DNA of 5,491 bases from JAJRVH01 sp964505995 (GCA_964505995.1 CAZDLB010000107.1:1-5491); one strand, 5' to 3'. Positions 1 through 5,491 are shown, numbered from the stretch's first letter. The notes: a model not told the origin generated them from the letters alone. Program-made: numbers and translations.

Positions 1-69
1 TTGCGCGATTCGAAGATGCCGCCGGGGGTGCTCAGCATCCGTGATGCGCCTGTTCAACCGATGCCGTAA
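1..69 (+). CDS. C-terminal end of an unidentified protein (partial, 5' end outside window)
   Basis: Frame 1 is open from the first base to a TAA at 67-69 and gives 22 residues, including SKMPPGVLSIRD and ending in PVQPMP. Third codon positions are mostly G or C, as in the real genes of this window, which supports a true gene tail rather than a chance frame. I do not recognise the protein from so short a piece. It converges on lipB: two bases (70-71) separate the TAA from the complement of the lipB stop, so the two genes have no room for a shared terminator between them. A chance open frame of this length at an edge cannot be excluded. Confidence 0.5.
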   Translation: MRDSKMPPGVLSIRDAPVQPMP

Positions 70-71
70 GC

Positions 72-701
72 TCAGCTCTCCCGATCTGCCTTGTCGAACA
101 GTTCGCGGGCATGACGACAAACGACCACTTCCACGTCTTCCCGGCTGACATCGACGCCTTCCCTGAGCATCGAGGTGACCGGCGCATCACGCATGCCGCA
201 GGGCACGATGCCGGCAAAATGTTTGAGGTTCGGCCGGATGTTCAGCGCGATGCCATGAAACGTGATCCACTTGCGGCAGCGCACGCCGACGGCGGCGATC
301 TTGTTGCTGCCAACCCAGACGCCGATGCCGCGCGGATTGCGCTCCGCTCGAAGGCCGAAATCGGCCAGCGTGCGGATGATCATCTCCTCGAGGCGCCAGA
401 CATGCCGATGCAGATCCCTTTCGCGGTTCAGGTCGGCGAGAACATAGCAGACGAGCTGGCCGGGACCGTGATAGGTCACCTCGCCGCCGCGCCCGCTGGG
501 AAACACCTCGATGCGCTCGCCATCCACCTCGCGCGAAAGAATATCGCCTTCGCTGCCCGAGGTTCCGATCGTATAGACTGGAGGATGCTCGGTCAGGATC
601 AGCAGCGGTGCTTCCTGCCCCTTTAGGATGGCGGCGACATGGGTCTCCTGTTCGGTGACGGAGTCAGGATAGTCCTGCAGGCTATGGCGGATGATGCGCA
701 T
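72..701 (-). CDS. lipB: Lipoyl(octanoyl) transferase LipB
   Basis: LipB moves an octanoyl group from octanoyl-ACP to the lipoyl-domain lysine of E2 subunits and GcvH in the cytoplasm, via a thioester on an active-site cysteine. LipA then inserts sulfur. The 209-residue product has the usual length and the family signatures: EHPPVYTIGTS near residues 38-48, RGGEVTYHGPGQLVCY at 71-86, the catalytic lysine K134 in GSNKIAAVGVR, FHGIALN at 148-154, and the catalytic cysteine C168 in GIVPCGM. Both catalytic residues are present, so it should be active. The start is the ATG at 699-701, giving the typical N-terminus MRIIRHSLQDY; there is no clear Shine-Dalgarno before it, and I see no convincing promoter for it in 702-805. 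It is divergent from xseB and convergent with the gene tail at 1-69. No lipA is visible in the window. Confidence 0.96.
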   Translation of the reverse strand: MRIIRHSLQDYPDSVTEQETHVAAILKGQEAPLLILTEHPPVYTIGTSGSEGDILSREVDGERIEVFPSGRGGEVTYHGPGQLVCYVLADLNRERDLHRHVWRLEEMIIRTLADFGLRAERNPRGIGVWVGSNKIAAVGVRCRKWITFHGIALNIRPNLKHFAGIVPCGMRDAPVTSMLREGVDVSREDVEVVVCRHARELFDKADRES

Positions 702-744
702 GCGCGAAGGCTATCGTGTGCCGAGTGCCGGCGCAGCCGCGACA

Positions 745-772
745 TTGACCGCAACGCGATGGCTCCTACAAT
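745..772 (+). promoter_or_regulatory. Sigma70-type promoter for the xseB-ispA-dxs operon
   Basis: A -35 box TTGACC (745-750, five of six matches to TTGACA) and a -10 box TACAAT (767-772, five of six matches to TATAAT) are separated by 16 bp. Transcription would start near 779, giving a leader of about 27 nt before the xseB GTG at 806. It lies in the only sizeable gap upstream of the operon, which supports its being real. The call rests on sequence match alone. Confidence 0.65.
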
Positions 773-792
773 CCGGAATCTCAACTTCAGCC

Positions 793-798
793 GAGGAG
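793..798 (+). promoter_or_regulatory. Ribosome binding site fixing the GTG start of xseB
   Basis: GAGGAG lies 7 bases before the GTG at 806-808. This is a strong Shine-Dalgarno at good spacing. It supports the GTG as the real start, with the protein beginning (M)SGETPIDKLSFEEAL. Confidence 0.7.
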
Positions 799-805
799 CA
801 GGACC

Positions 806-1021
806 GTGAGTGGCGAGACCCCGATCGACAAACTTTCCTTCGAAGAAGCACTGGCGCAGCTGAGCGCGCTGGTCGAGCGTCTTGAATCCGGGGAGATGCC
901 GCTGGAGGAAAGCGTGGCTGCATTCGAGCAGGGGGTGAAGCTGACGCGCCGCTGCGAGGCGCTTCTGGACCAGGCCGAAAAGCGCCTGCAGGTGCTCAGC
1001 GACAGCGACTCCGGCGAATAG
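806..1021 (+). CDS. xseB: Exodeoxyribonuclease VII small subunit XseB
   Basis: XseB is the small, multi-copy subunit of exonuclease VII, which with the large catalytic subunit XseA degrades single-stranded DNA from both ends to oligonucleotides. The 71-residue product is slightly shorter than the E. coli protein (about 80) and has the family pattern: SFEEALAQLSALVERLESGEMPLEESVAAFEQG at residues 11-43, then LTRRCEALLDQAEKRLQ. This forms a two-helix coiled-coil hairpin. The acidic end (LSDSDSGE) is normal. It starts with GTG behind a good GAGGAG site and ends in TAG one base before the ispA ATG, so it is the first gene of a coupled xseB-ispA-dxs operon. This arrangement is widely conserved although XseB has no role in isoprenoid synthesis. 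xseA is not in the window. Confidence 0.95.
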   Translation: MSGETPIDKLSFEEALAQLSALVERLESGEMPLEESVAAFEQGVKLTRRCEALLDQAEKRLQVLSDSDSGE

Positions 1022-1022
1022 G

Positions 1023-1907
1023 ATGCAGGCTCCGGATTTTCTCGCCGCGCATGCCCGGCAGGTCGAGCATGCGCTGGCGGATGCGCTGGATCAGCGGGTA
1101 TCTGCCGCACCGGCGCGGCTGCTGGAAGCGATGCGCTACAGCCTGATGGCGGGCGGCAAGCGGGTGCGCCCGGCGCTGGTGCTGGAGTGCTATCAGGCCA
1201 GTGGCGGCTGCGATTTGACCGCGGCGATGCCGGCGGCGGCGGCCATCGAGTGCATGCATACCTATTCGCTGATCCATGACGACCTGCCGTGCATGGACGA
1301 CGACGATCTGCGTCGCGGCCAGCCGACCTGTCATCGCAGATTCGACGAGGCAACCGCCGTGCTTGCCGGCGATGCGTTGCAGACGCTGGCCTTTGAGCTT
1401 CTGGCGCAGGGGTCGTGGGCCAGCGACCTGACCGTCGAGCTTTGCCGGGGTCTGGCGCAGGCGGCCGGCTGCCAGGGCATGGTGGGCGGCCAGATGATGG
1501 ACATGCAGGGAGAAGGCAGGCAGGACGACATCCTGGCCGTGGAGCGCATCCATGTTCACAAGACCGGCGCCCTGATCCGCTGGTGCACGGAAGCCGGGGC
1601 CCTGCTGGCCGGGGCGGATCCGGATGTGCGGCAAAGCTGTTCGCGCTACGGCAAGGCATTGGGGCTGCTGTTTCAGATTGCCGATGACATCCTCGATGCG
1701 ACGGCGAGCTCCGAGGATCTCGGCAAGAGTGCCGGCAAGGATGCGGCGCAGAACAAGGCGACCTATGTCTCGATCCTGGGACTTTCCAGGGCGCGCGAGC
1801 TGGCTGCGGAGATGTGTGAGCTGGCCATCGAGGCCTGTGAGCCTTTGGGACAGGGCGGGGAGAACCTGCGCTTGCTGGCCCGATATGTGAAGGAGCGCGG
1901 AAAATGA
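1023..1907 (+). CDS. ispA: Farnesyl diphosphate synthase (polyprenyl synthetase) IspA
   Basis: This cytoplasmic enzyme condenses DMAPP with two IPP units to give farnesyl diphosphate, precursor of undecaprenyl phosphate and quinone side chains. The 294-residue protein has GGKRVRP at 44-50 (IPP binding), the first Asp-rich motif DDLPCMD at 86-92 with the two-residue insertion typical of bacterial type II FPP synthases, LAGDALQ at 114-120, K180-T181, and the second Asp-rich motif DDILD at 221-225 in FQIADDILD, followed by DLGKSAGKD. The residues before the first motif (HTYSLIH) resemble E. coli IspA, which favours a C15 product, although a C20 product cannot be excluded. The ATG follows the xseB stop by one base and has no strong Shine-Dalgarno of its own, so translation is probably coupled. 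The TGA overlaps the dxs ATG. The protein is cysteine-rich (about 11 Cys), with no obvious significance. Confidence 0.95.
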   Translation: MQAPDFLAAHARQVEHALADALDQRVSAAPARLLEAMRYSLMAGGKRVRPALVLECYQASGGCDLTAAMPAAAAIECMHTYSLIHDDLPCMDDDDLRRGQPTCHRRFDEATAVLAGDALQTLAFELLAQGSWASDLTVELCRGLAQAAGCQGMVGGQMMDMQGEGRQDDILAVERIHVHKTGALIRWCTEAGALLAGADPDVRQSCSRYGKALGLLFQIADDILDATASSEDLGKSAGKDAAQNKATYVSILGLSRARELAAEMCELAIEACEPLGQGGENLRLLARYVKERGK

Positions 1908-3661
1908 CGGAATCACCAACGGGGAAGGGTCATCGCCCATCGCTGCTGGCCGGCATCCATGGCCCGGCCGATCTCAAGGCCCTGTCCGTGGAGGAGTTGC
2001 CGGCGCTGGCCGAGGAGATGCGCCGTTTCCTAATCGATACGCTGGCTCCGATCGGGGGGCATCTGGGCGCGGGTCTGGGCGTCGTCGAGCTGACAATCGC
2101 CCTGCATTATCTCTTCGATTCTCCCCGGGATCGCATCGTCTGGGATGTTGGTCATCAGGCCTATCCGCACAAGATGCTGACCGGCCGGCTGGAGCGCATG
2201 CCGACGATCCGCCAGTACGGCGGCCTGTCCGGCTTCACGAAGCGNNNNNNNNNNNNNNNNNNNNNNNNNNNNNNNNNNNNNNNNNNNNNNNNNNNNNNNN
2301 NNNNNNNNNNNNNNNNNNNNNNNNNNNNNNNNNNNNNNNNNNNNGCGCCGAATGTCGGCGCGATGTCGTCCTATCTGGCGCGCATCATCACCGGTCGGCC
2401 CTATACCCAGGCCAAAGATGCCGCCAAGCGCATCCTGGAGATGCTTCCCGACGGCATCGAGGCCGTGGCCCGGCGCGTGGAGGAACATGTCAAGGGGGTG
2501 CTGACGCCGGGCACGCTGTTCGAGGAGCTTGGATTTCGCTACATCGGCCCGATCGACGGCCATGATTTCGATCATCTTCTGCCGACGCTGGCCAATTGCA
2601 GGGAGCTCGATGGCCCGATCCTGCTGCATGTGCTGACGAAGAAGGGCCTCGGCTTTTCGCCGGCCGAGGAGGATCCGGAGACCTGGCATGGGCTGGGGCC
2701 GTACAATGCCCGCACCGGCGAGCCGATCCGCAAGGCCGGCCAGGCCCCGAGCTATACGCAGGTCTTTGCCGACACGCTGGCCGATCTGGCCGACCGGGAT
2801 GCGCGCATCGTTGCGATCACGGCGGCCATGCCGGGGGGTACCGGGCTGTCGCGCTTTGCCCGTCGTCATCCATCGCGCTGCTTCGATGTCGGCATCGCCG
2901 AGCAGCATGCCGTGACCTTTGCCGGCGGCCTGGCGGCGGAAGGCTTGCGGCCGTTTGTCGCCATCTATTCGACCTTTCTGCAGCGGGCCTATGACCAGAT
3001 CATCCACGACATCTGTCTGCAGAATCTGCCGGTGACCTTCTGCATGGATCGCGCCGGCATTGTCGGGGCCGACGGCGCCACGCACACCGGCATGTTCGAT
3101 ATCGCCTTCCTGCGCTGCCTGCCGAACATCACCCTCATGGCGCCGAAGGACGAGGCGGAACTGGCCGACATGCTGGCCACGGCGCTGACGATCGATGGCC
3201 CGGTCGCGATTCGCTATCCGCGCGGTAGCGGCCTGGGTGTGGCGCTTTCGGAGCCGAAGCCCCTGCCCCTGGGCAAGGCCGAGGTGATCGCCGAAGGCAA
3301 GGACGGGCTGATGGTAGCCGTCGGCACCCGGCTGGACGATGCCCGCAAGGCCGTGGAAGCGCTGAAACAGGAAGACGGCATCGATCTCGGCCTGATCAAC
3401 CTGCGTTTCATCAAGCCGCTGGACATGGATGCGATTCTTAAATCTCTGCCTGGAGAGGGTCTGCTGGCCGTGGCCGAGGAGGGGGTCGAGGCCGGCGGCA
3501 TCGGCCAGGAGATCCTGGCCCGGGCCCTGGCTGCCGGGTGGCGCGGCCGGTTCGTTCCAATCGCGATGCCCGATGCGTTTCCGGAGCATGGTACGCAGGC
3601 CGAGATTCTTCGCGATCTGGCCCTGGATGCCGAGGGCATGCTGGCGCGCATCCGCGGATAG
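1904..3661 (+). CDS. dxs: 1-deoxy-D-xylulose-5-phosphate synthase Dxs, interrupted by an assembly gap
   Basis: Dxs condenses pyruvate and glyceraldehyde 3-phosphate using thiamine diphosphate. It is the first step of the MEP pathway and also feeds thiamine and pyridoxal synthesis. The start ATG overlaps the ispA TGA (ATGA at 1904-1907) and has AAGGAG 8 bases upstream (1890-1895). Visible landmarks are GGHLGAGLG (H53), WDVGHQAYPHK (H84), TLFEELGFRYIGPIDGHD, then the transketolase-like second half with FDVGIAEQHAVTF (catalytic Glu), YSTFLQRAYDQ, DRAGIVGADGATHTG, RYPRGSG, and a normal C-terminal domain with NLRFIKPLDMD and GTQAEILRDLALDAEGM. The 100-N run at 2245-2344 hides the part expected to hold the HSSTS and GDGA...N cofactor motifs. 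As written the frame encodes 585 residues; restoring the expected segment gives about 627, a usual Dxs length. Both flanks are intact and homologous, so this looks like a normal gene with missing data, not a pseudogene. Confidence 0.95.
   Translation: MTESPTGKGHRPSLLAGIHGPADLKALSVEELPALAEEMRRFLIDTLAPIGGHLGAGLGVVELTIALHYLFDSPRDRIVWDVGHQAYPHKMLTGRLERMPTIRQYGGLSGFTKXXXXXXXXXXXXXXXXXXXXXXXXXXXXXXXXXXAPNVGAMSSYLARIITGRPYTQAKDAAKRILEMLPDGIEAVARRVEEHVKGVLTPGTLFEELGFRYIGPIDGHDFDHLLPTLANCRELDGPILLHVLTKKGLGFSPAEEDPETWHGLGPYNARTGEPIRKAGQAPSYTQVFADTLADLADRDARIVAITAAMPGGTGLSRFARRHPSRCFDVGIAEQHAVTFAGGLAAEGLRPFVAIYSTFLQRAYDQIIHDICLQNLPVTFCMDRAGIVGADGATHTGMFDIAFLRCLPNITLMAPKDEAELADMLATALTIDGPVAIRYPRGSGLGVALSEPKPLPLGKAEVIAEGKDGLMVAVGTRLDDARKAVEALKQEDGIDLGLINLRFIKPLDMDAILKSLPGEGLLAVAEEGVEAGGIGQEILARALAAGWRGRFVPIAMPDAFPEHGTQAEILRDLALDAEGMLARIRG
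2245..2344. other. Assembly gap: run of 100 Ns inside dxs
   Basis: Exactly 100 undetermined bases, a conventional filler for a scaffold gap of unknown size. The left flank ends in GLSGFTK plus the first two bases of an Arg codon, and the right flank resumes at APNVGAMSSYLARI. In other Dxs proteins these points are separated by about 75 residues, so the true missing length is near 226 bases rather than 100. The reading frame survives across the filler by coincidence. Confidence 0.97.
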
Positions 3662-3664
3662 CAT

Positions 3665-3693
3665 TTGTCAGCCCCTTCAGGCAGGGCTATATT
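3665..3693 (+). promoter_or_regulatory. Sigma70-type promoter in front of the SH3-like gene
   Basis: TTGTCA (3665-3670) and TATATT (3688-3693) each match five of six consensus bases and are separated by the optimal 17 bp. The -35 box starts 3 bp after the dxs stop codon. Predicted transcription start is near 3700, only about 4 nt before the ATG at 3704. A short inverted repeat, AGCCC (3670-3674) with GGGCT (3684-3688), lies inside the spacer. It would make the SH3-M48-tlyA set transcribable independently of dxs. The call is based on sequence only. Confidence 0.6.
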
Positions 3694-3703
3694 GATATCC
3701 AGG

Positions 3704-4198
3704 ATGCGATTGTTACTTCTGATGCTGATCTGCCTGGTCTCTGCGCCGGCGATGGCCGCCGACGAGTTCTATATCGGCAGCGGTGGCGGTGCGGATGTCT
3801 ACAGGCTCCCGAAGCCCGGCGCCGAACGCATCGGTCATCTGGATCGGCTGACCGGTGTCCGGGTCATTCAGAAGAAACGCAACTGGTGGAAGGTCCGGAC
3901 GCTGCATGTGGATCCGGCGATCAGCGGCTGGGTGCATGCCGGGGCGGTGCGAAAGCGCTATACCCCGAGTGCGGCCAGCCGCACGAAGAGCTCCTTTCTT
4001 GCGGGCCTGTCCTCGTTCTTTCATCGCTCCGAGCCGAATCAGCAGCAGACGGCTGTCCTTGGCGTGCGCGGCCTGGAGGATGAGGGCAATGCTGCGAAAG
4101 GCAGGTCAAATCGCGCCGGCGTGCGATGGATGGAGGGCCTGGCAGTCAGCGATGCCGATATCGCCGCTTTCATCGATGAGGGGAGGCTGAACCCATGA
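3704..4198 (+). CDS. Secreted SH3-like (SH3b) domain protein of unknown function
   Basis: The 164-residue product begins with a clear Sec signal peptide (MRLLLLMLICLVSAPAMA, probable cut after A18), so the mature protein of about 146 residues should be periplasmic. C10 is not in a proper lipobox, so a lipoprotein is unlikely. Residues about 21-86 look like a bacterial SH3 fold: DVYRLPKPGAERIGHLDRLTGVRVIQ, then NWWKVRTL and SGWVHAGAV, the usual strand pattern of SH3b domains that bind peptidoglycan or peptides. A serine- and basic-rich linker follows. The C-terminal block (about 116-164) contains TAVLGVRGLEDEG and RWMEGLAVSDADIAAFIDEG, a separate small conserved-looking element whose function I do not know. 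I chose the ATG at 3704 because it starts the signal peptide; upstream TTG/ATT starts would place extra residues before it. The TGA overlaps the next gene's ATG, so it is probably a partner of the M48 protease. Confidence 0.85.
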   Translation: MRLLLLMLICLVSAPAMAADEFYIGSGGGADVYRLPKPGAERIGHLDRLTGVRVIQKKRNWWKVRTLHVDPAISGWVHAGAVRKRYTPSAASRTKSSFLAGLSSFFHRSEPNQQQTAVLGVRGLEDEGNAAKGRSNRAGVRWMEGLAVSDADIAAFIDEGRLNP

Positions 4199-5055
4199 AA
4201 CGGCGCATTCTGGTCCTTGGGCTGCTGATGCTGCTGGCCGTTCCGGCACAAGCCTTCGACTTCGGCGGGCTGGGCGATGCGCTGGGACTGGATCCGGAGG
4301 TGACCAAGCGTATCACGCAGGGGGCCAGGGTGGTTTCGGCCCTGATTCCGATCTCGGATGAGGAGGAGCGCATCCTCGGCCGCGATGTGGCGGCCCGCGT
4401 CATCGGCCGTTTCGGGCTGGAGAAGAATCCGGAGCAGACCTATTACCTGAACCTGATCGGTCAGGCGATCGGCAAGCGATCGGATCGGCCGAATCTGCCG
4501 TATCGTTTCGCGATCCTGGCCACCGACGATGTCAATGCCTATTCCTGCCCCGGCGGCTACATCTTTGTCACCCGCGGCGCGCTGAAGATGGTGCATAACG
4601 AGGCCGAGCTGGCCGCGGTGCTGGCGCATGAGGTCGCGCATGTGACCGAGCGCCACATCATCAAGGCGCTGCAGCATTCGAAGCTTCTCAATGTCAGCGC
4701 CGAGGTGGCCGCCGATGCCTTCAAACAGGGCGGCGAACTGTTCCAGCAGATGTCGGATTTCGCGACTGATGCGCTGTTCAAGGGCCTGAAGAAGACCGAC
4801 GAATACGCCTCCGATGCCAAGGCCATCGAGTATCTGGATCGCATGGGCTATGATTATCCGGCGATGTATCGGGTTCTCGACGAGCTGGACGAGCGTCGTC
4901 GGACCGGGCATGCGAAGGTGCTGGCCAGGACGCATCCGAGTCCGAAGTCGAGGATTCGTGAGCTGCACCGTGCCGAGGCGAAGCTGCATCTGGGCTCGCC
5001 GACCGGCATTCGTTTGAAAACCCGTTTCAACAAGCACATTGGCAAGAAAGCCTAG
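4195..5055 (+). CDS. Periplasmic M48-family zinc metalloprotease
   Basis: The 286-residue protein has a signal peptide (MKRRILVLGLLMLLAVPAQA, probable cut after A20, no lipobox) and one M48 (Ste24p-like) catalytic domain. Zinc and catalytic residues are in HEVAH (H145, E146, H149), with the third ligand probably E203 in DEYASDAKAIEYL, where D207 completes the ExxxD pattern. Other family marks are DVNAYSCPGGYIFVTRGAL (112-130) preceding the helix, and THPSPKSRI (246-254). It lacks the TPR tail of BepA, so it resembles the shorter LoiP/YcaL type, whose members degrade misassembled outer-membrane proteins; the exact substrate here is unknown. The ATG overlaps the TGA of the SH3-like gene (ATGA, 4195-4198) and has a strong GGGGAGG site at 4180-4186. 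The end overlaps tlyA by 17 bases. Confidence 0.93.
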   Translation: MKRRILVLGLLMLLAVPAQAFDFGGLGDALGLDPEVTKRITQGARVVSALIPISDEEERILGRDVAARVIGRFGLEKNPEQTYYLNLIGQAIGKRSDRPNLPYRFAILATDDVNAYSCPGGYIFVTRGALKMVHNEAELAAVLAHEVAHVTERHIIKALQHSKLLNVSAEVAADAFKQGGELFQQMSDFATDALFKGLKKTDEYASDAKAIEYLDRMGYDYPAMYRVLDELDERRRTGHAKVLARTHPSPKSRIRELHRAEAKLHLGSPTGIRLKTRFNKHIGKKA

Positions 5056-5491
5056 AAACATCCGCCTGGATCAGCTGCTCGTCGAACGCGGCCTGGCCGA
5101 TTCGACGGATGCGGCGCGGCGCGCGATCATGGCCGGTCTGGTGTATGTGAATGGCCAGAAGTCGGACAAGGCGGGATCGCTGTATCGCGAGGATGCTGCG
5201 ATCGAGGTGCGCGAGGTGCTGCCCTATGTCTCGCGCGGCGGTCTGAAGCTGGCCGGGGCGCTGGATCACTTCGGCTTCGAGACCGATGGCATCGTGGCGC
5301 TGGATGTCGGCGCCTCGACCGGCGGCTTCACCGATGTGCTGCTGCAGAACGGGGCCCGGCGGGTCTATGCCGTGGATGTCGGGCGCGGCCAGCTGCATTA
5401 CAGGTTGCAGCGGGATGCGCGCGTCATCAATCTGGAGAAGACGCATGTCCGGCTTCTGAGCCCCGAGCTGATTCCGGAATCTGTGGATGCG
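5039..5491 (+). CDS. tlyA: TlyA family rRNA (cytidine-2'-O)-methyltransferase, 3' end outside window
   Basis: TlyA proteins use S-adenosylmethionine to 2'-O-methylate 23S rRNA C1920, and in some types 16S rRNA C1409. The old name haemolysin A is misleading. The 151 visible residues have an N-terminal S4 RNA-binding domain (IRLDQLLVERGLADSTDAAR, IMAGLVYVNGQ, residues 8-40), the linker YVSRGGLKLAGAL (63-75, with K70 matching a proposed catalytic lysine), and the start of the Rossmann-fold methyltransferase: ALDVGASTGGFTDVLLQ (87-103, SAM binding) and VYAVDVGRGQL (109-119). The usual ERTN-R motif reads EKTHVR, with His for Asn. The frame has a TGA at 5015-5017, and the only plausible start after it is TTG at 5039, giving MARKPRNIRLDQ. 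I see no good Shine-Dalgarno, so translation is probably coupled to the protease gene. About 90-120 residues are missing on the right. Confidence 0.92.
   Translation, partial: MARKPRNIRLDQLLVERGLADSTDAARRAIMAGLVYVNGQKSDKAGSLYREDAAIEVREVLPYVSRGGLKLAGALDHFGFETDGIVALDVGASTGGFTDVLLQNGARRVYAVDVGRGQLHYRLQRDARVINLEKTHVRLLSPELIPESVDA

Noticed and set aside
787..1940. Two long - strand frames (787-1659 and 996-1940) opposite xseB and ispA
   Set aside because: The + strand has clear XseB and IspA with catalytic motifs; the opposite frames are rich in Arg, Pro and Ala and show no family signature.
2030..3664. A 544-codon open frame on the - strand opposite dxs
   Set aside because: It is antisense to a highly conserved gene, crosses the N run, has Arg/Gln/Gly-rich composition with no recognisable domain, and is expected in GC-rich coding DNA.
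3670..3688. Inverted repeat AGCCC/GGGCT as a terminator for dxs
   Set aside because: The stem is only 5 bp with a 9-nt loop and no T tract follows; it more likely is chance within the promoter spacer, or at most an operator.
3665..3703. Earlier TTG start at 3665 for the SH3-like protein
   Set aside because: It would add 13 residues before a textbook signal peptide and overlaps the predicted -35 box; the ATG at 3704 fits better.
3659..3706. dxs and the SH3-like gene are in the same frame, separated by a single TAG and 14 sense codons, suggesting stop read-through
   Set aside because: One in three neighbouring pairs share a frame by chance, the SH3 protein needs a free N-terminal signal peptide, and Dxs ends at its normal C-terminus.
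3722..3760. Lipoprotein signal at Cys10 of the SH3-like protein
   Set aside because: The residues before Cys (MLI) do not fit a lipobox, lacking a small residue at -1, and the Cys lies within the hydrophobic core; an AMA signal peptidase I site follows.
4039..5061. A 340-codon - strand frame opposite the SH3-like and M48 genes
   Set aside because: The + strand genes have signal peptides, a zinc motif, a strong ribosome site and overlaps; the opposite frame has no recognisable domain.
1..5491. CRISPR arrays, tRNA or rRNA genes, insertion sequences, attachment sites
   Set aside because: I see no spaced direct repeats, RNA gene signatures, transposase motifs or terminal inverted repeats; nearly all bases are in identified coding genes.

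Overview
This is a chromosomal housekeeping segment of a GC-rich (about 60%) bacterium, most likely a member of the Pseudomonadota. The evidence is the compact xseB-ispA-dxs isoprenoid operon, a LipB-type octanoyltransferase, and two Sec-exported envelope proteins. The class is uncertain. The order xseB-ispA-dxs occurs in gammaproteobacteria, while a downstream tlyA is more typical of alphaproteobacteria and some other lineages. A block of exactly 100 Ns inside dxs shows that this is a scaffolded draft or metagenome assembly.

Layout. At the left edge are the last 22 codons of an unidentified + strand gene, convergent with lipB (72-701, - strand), with only 2 bp between the stop codons. A 104-bp divergent intergenic region (702-805) carries a good sigma70-type promoter reading right. 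Behind it lie xseB (806-1021), ispA (1023-1907) and dxs (1904-3661), which touch or overlap and so are probably translationally coupled. A second strong promoter-like sequence starts 3 bp after the dxs stop. It would drive a second tightly packed set: a secreted SH3-like protein (3704-4198), a secreted M48 metalloprotease (4195-5055), and tlyA (5039 to beyond the window end), which begins at a TTG inside the protease gene.

Function. Dxs makes 1-deoxy-D-xylulose 5-phosphate, which enters the MEP pathway to IPP and DMAPP (and also feeds thiamine and pyridoxal synthesis). IspA condenses IPP/DMAPP to farnesyl diphosphate for quinones and undecaprenyl carriers. XseB is the small subunit of exonuclease VII and is a passenger in this operon. 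LipB attaches octanoyl groups to lipoyl domains. The SH3-like protein and M48 protease are predicted to be periplasmic and probably act in envelope protein or cell-wall quality control. TlyA is an rRNA 2'-O-methyltransferase.

Most of the window is ordinary core genome. I see no CRISPR array, RNA gene, insertion sequence or defence system. The points most worth a second look are the incorrectly sized gap over the thiamine-diphosphate site of dxs, the near-leaderless promoter of the SH3-like gene, the SH3/M48 pair between dxs and tlyA, and the hidden TTG start of tlyA.
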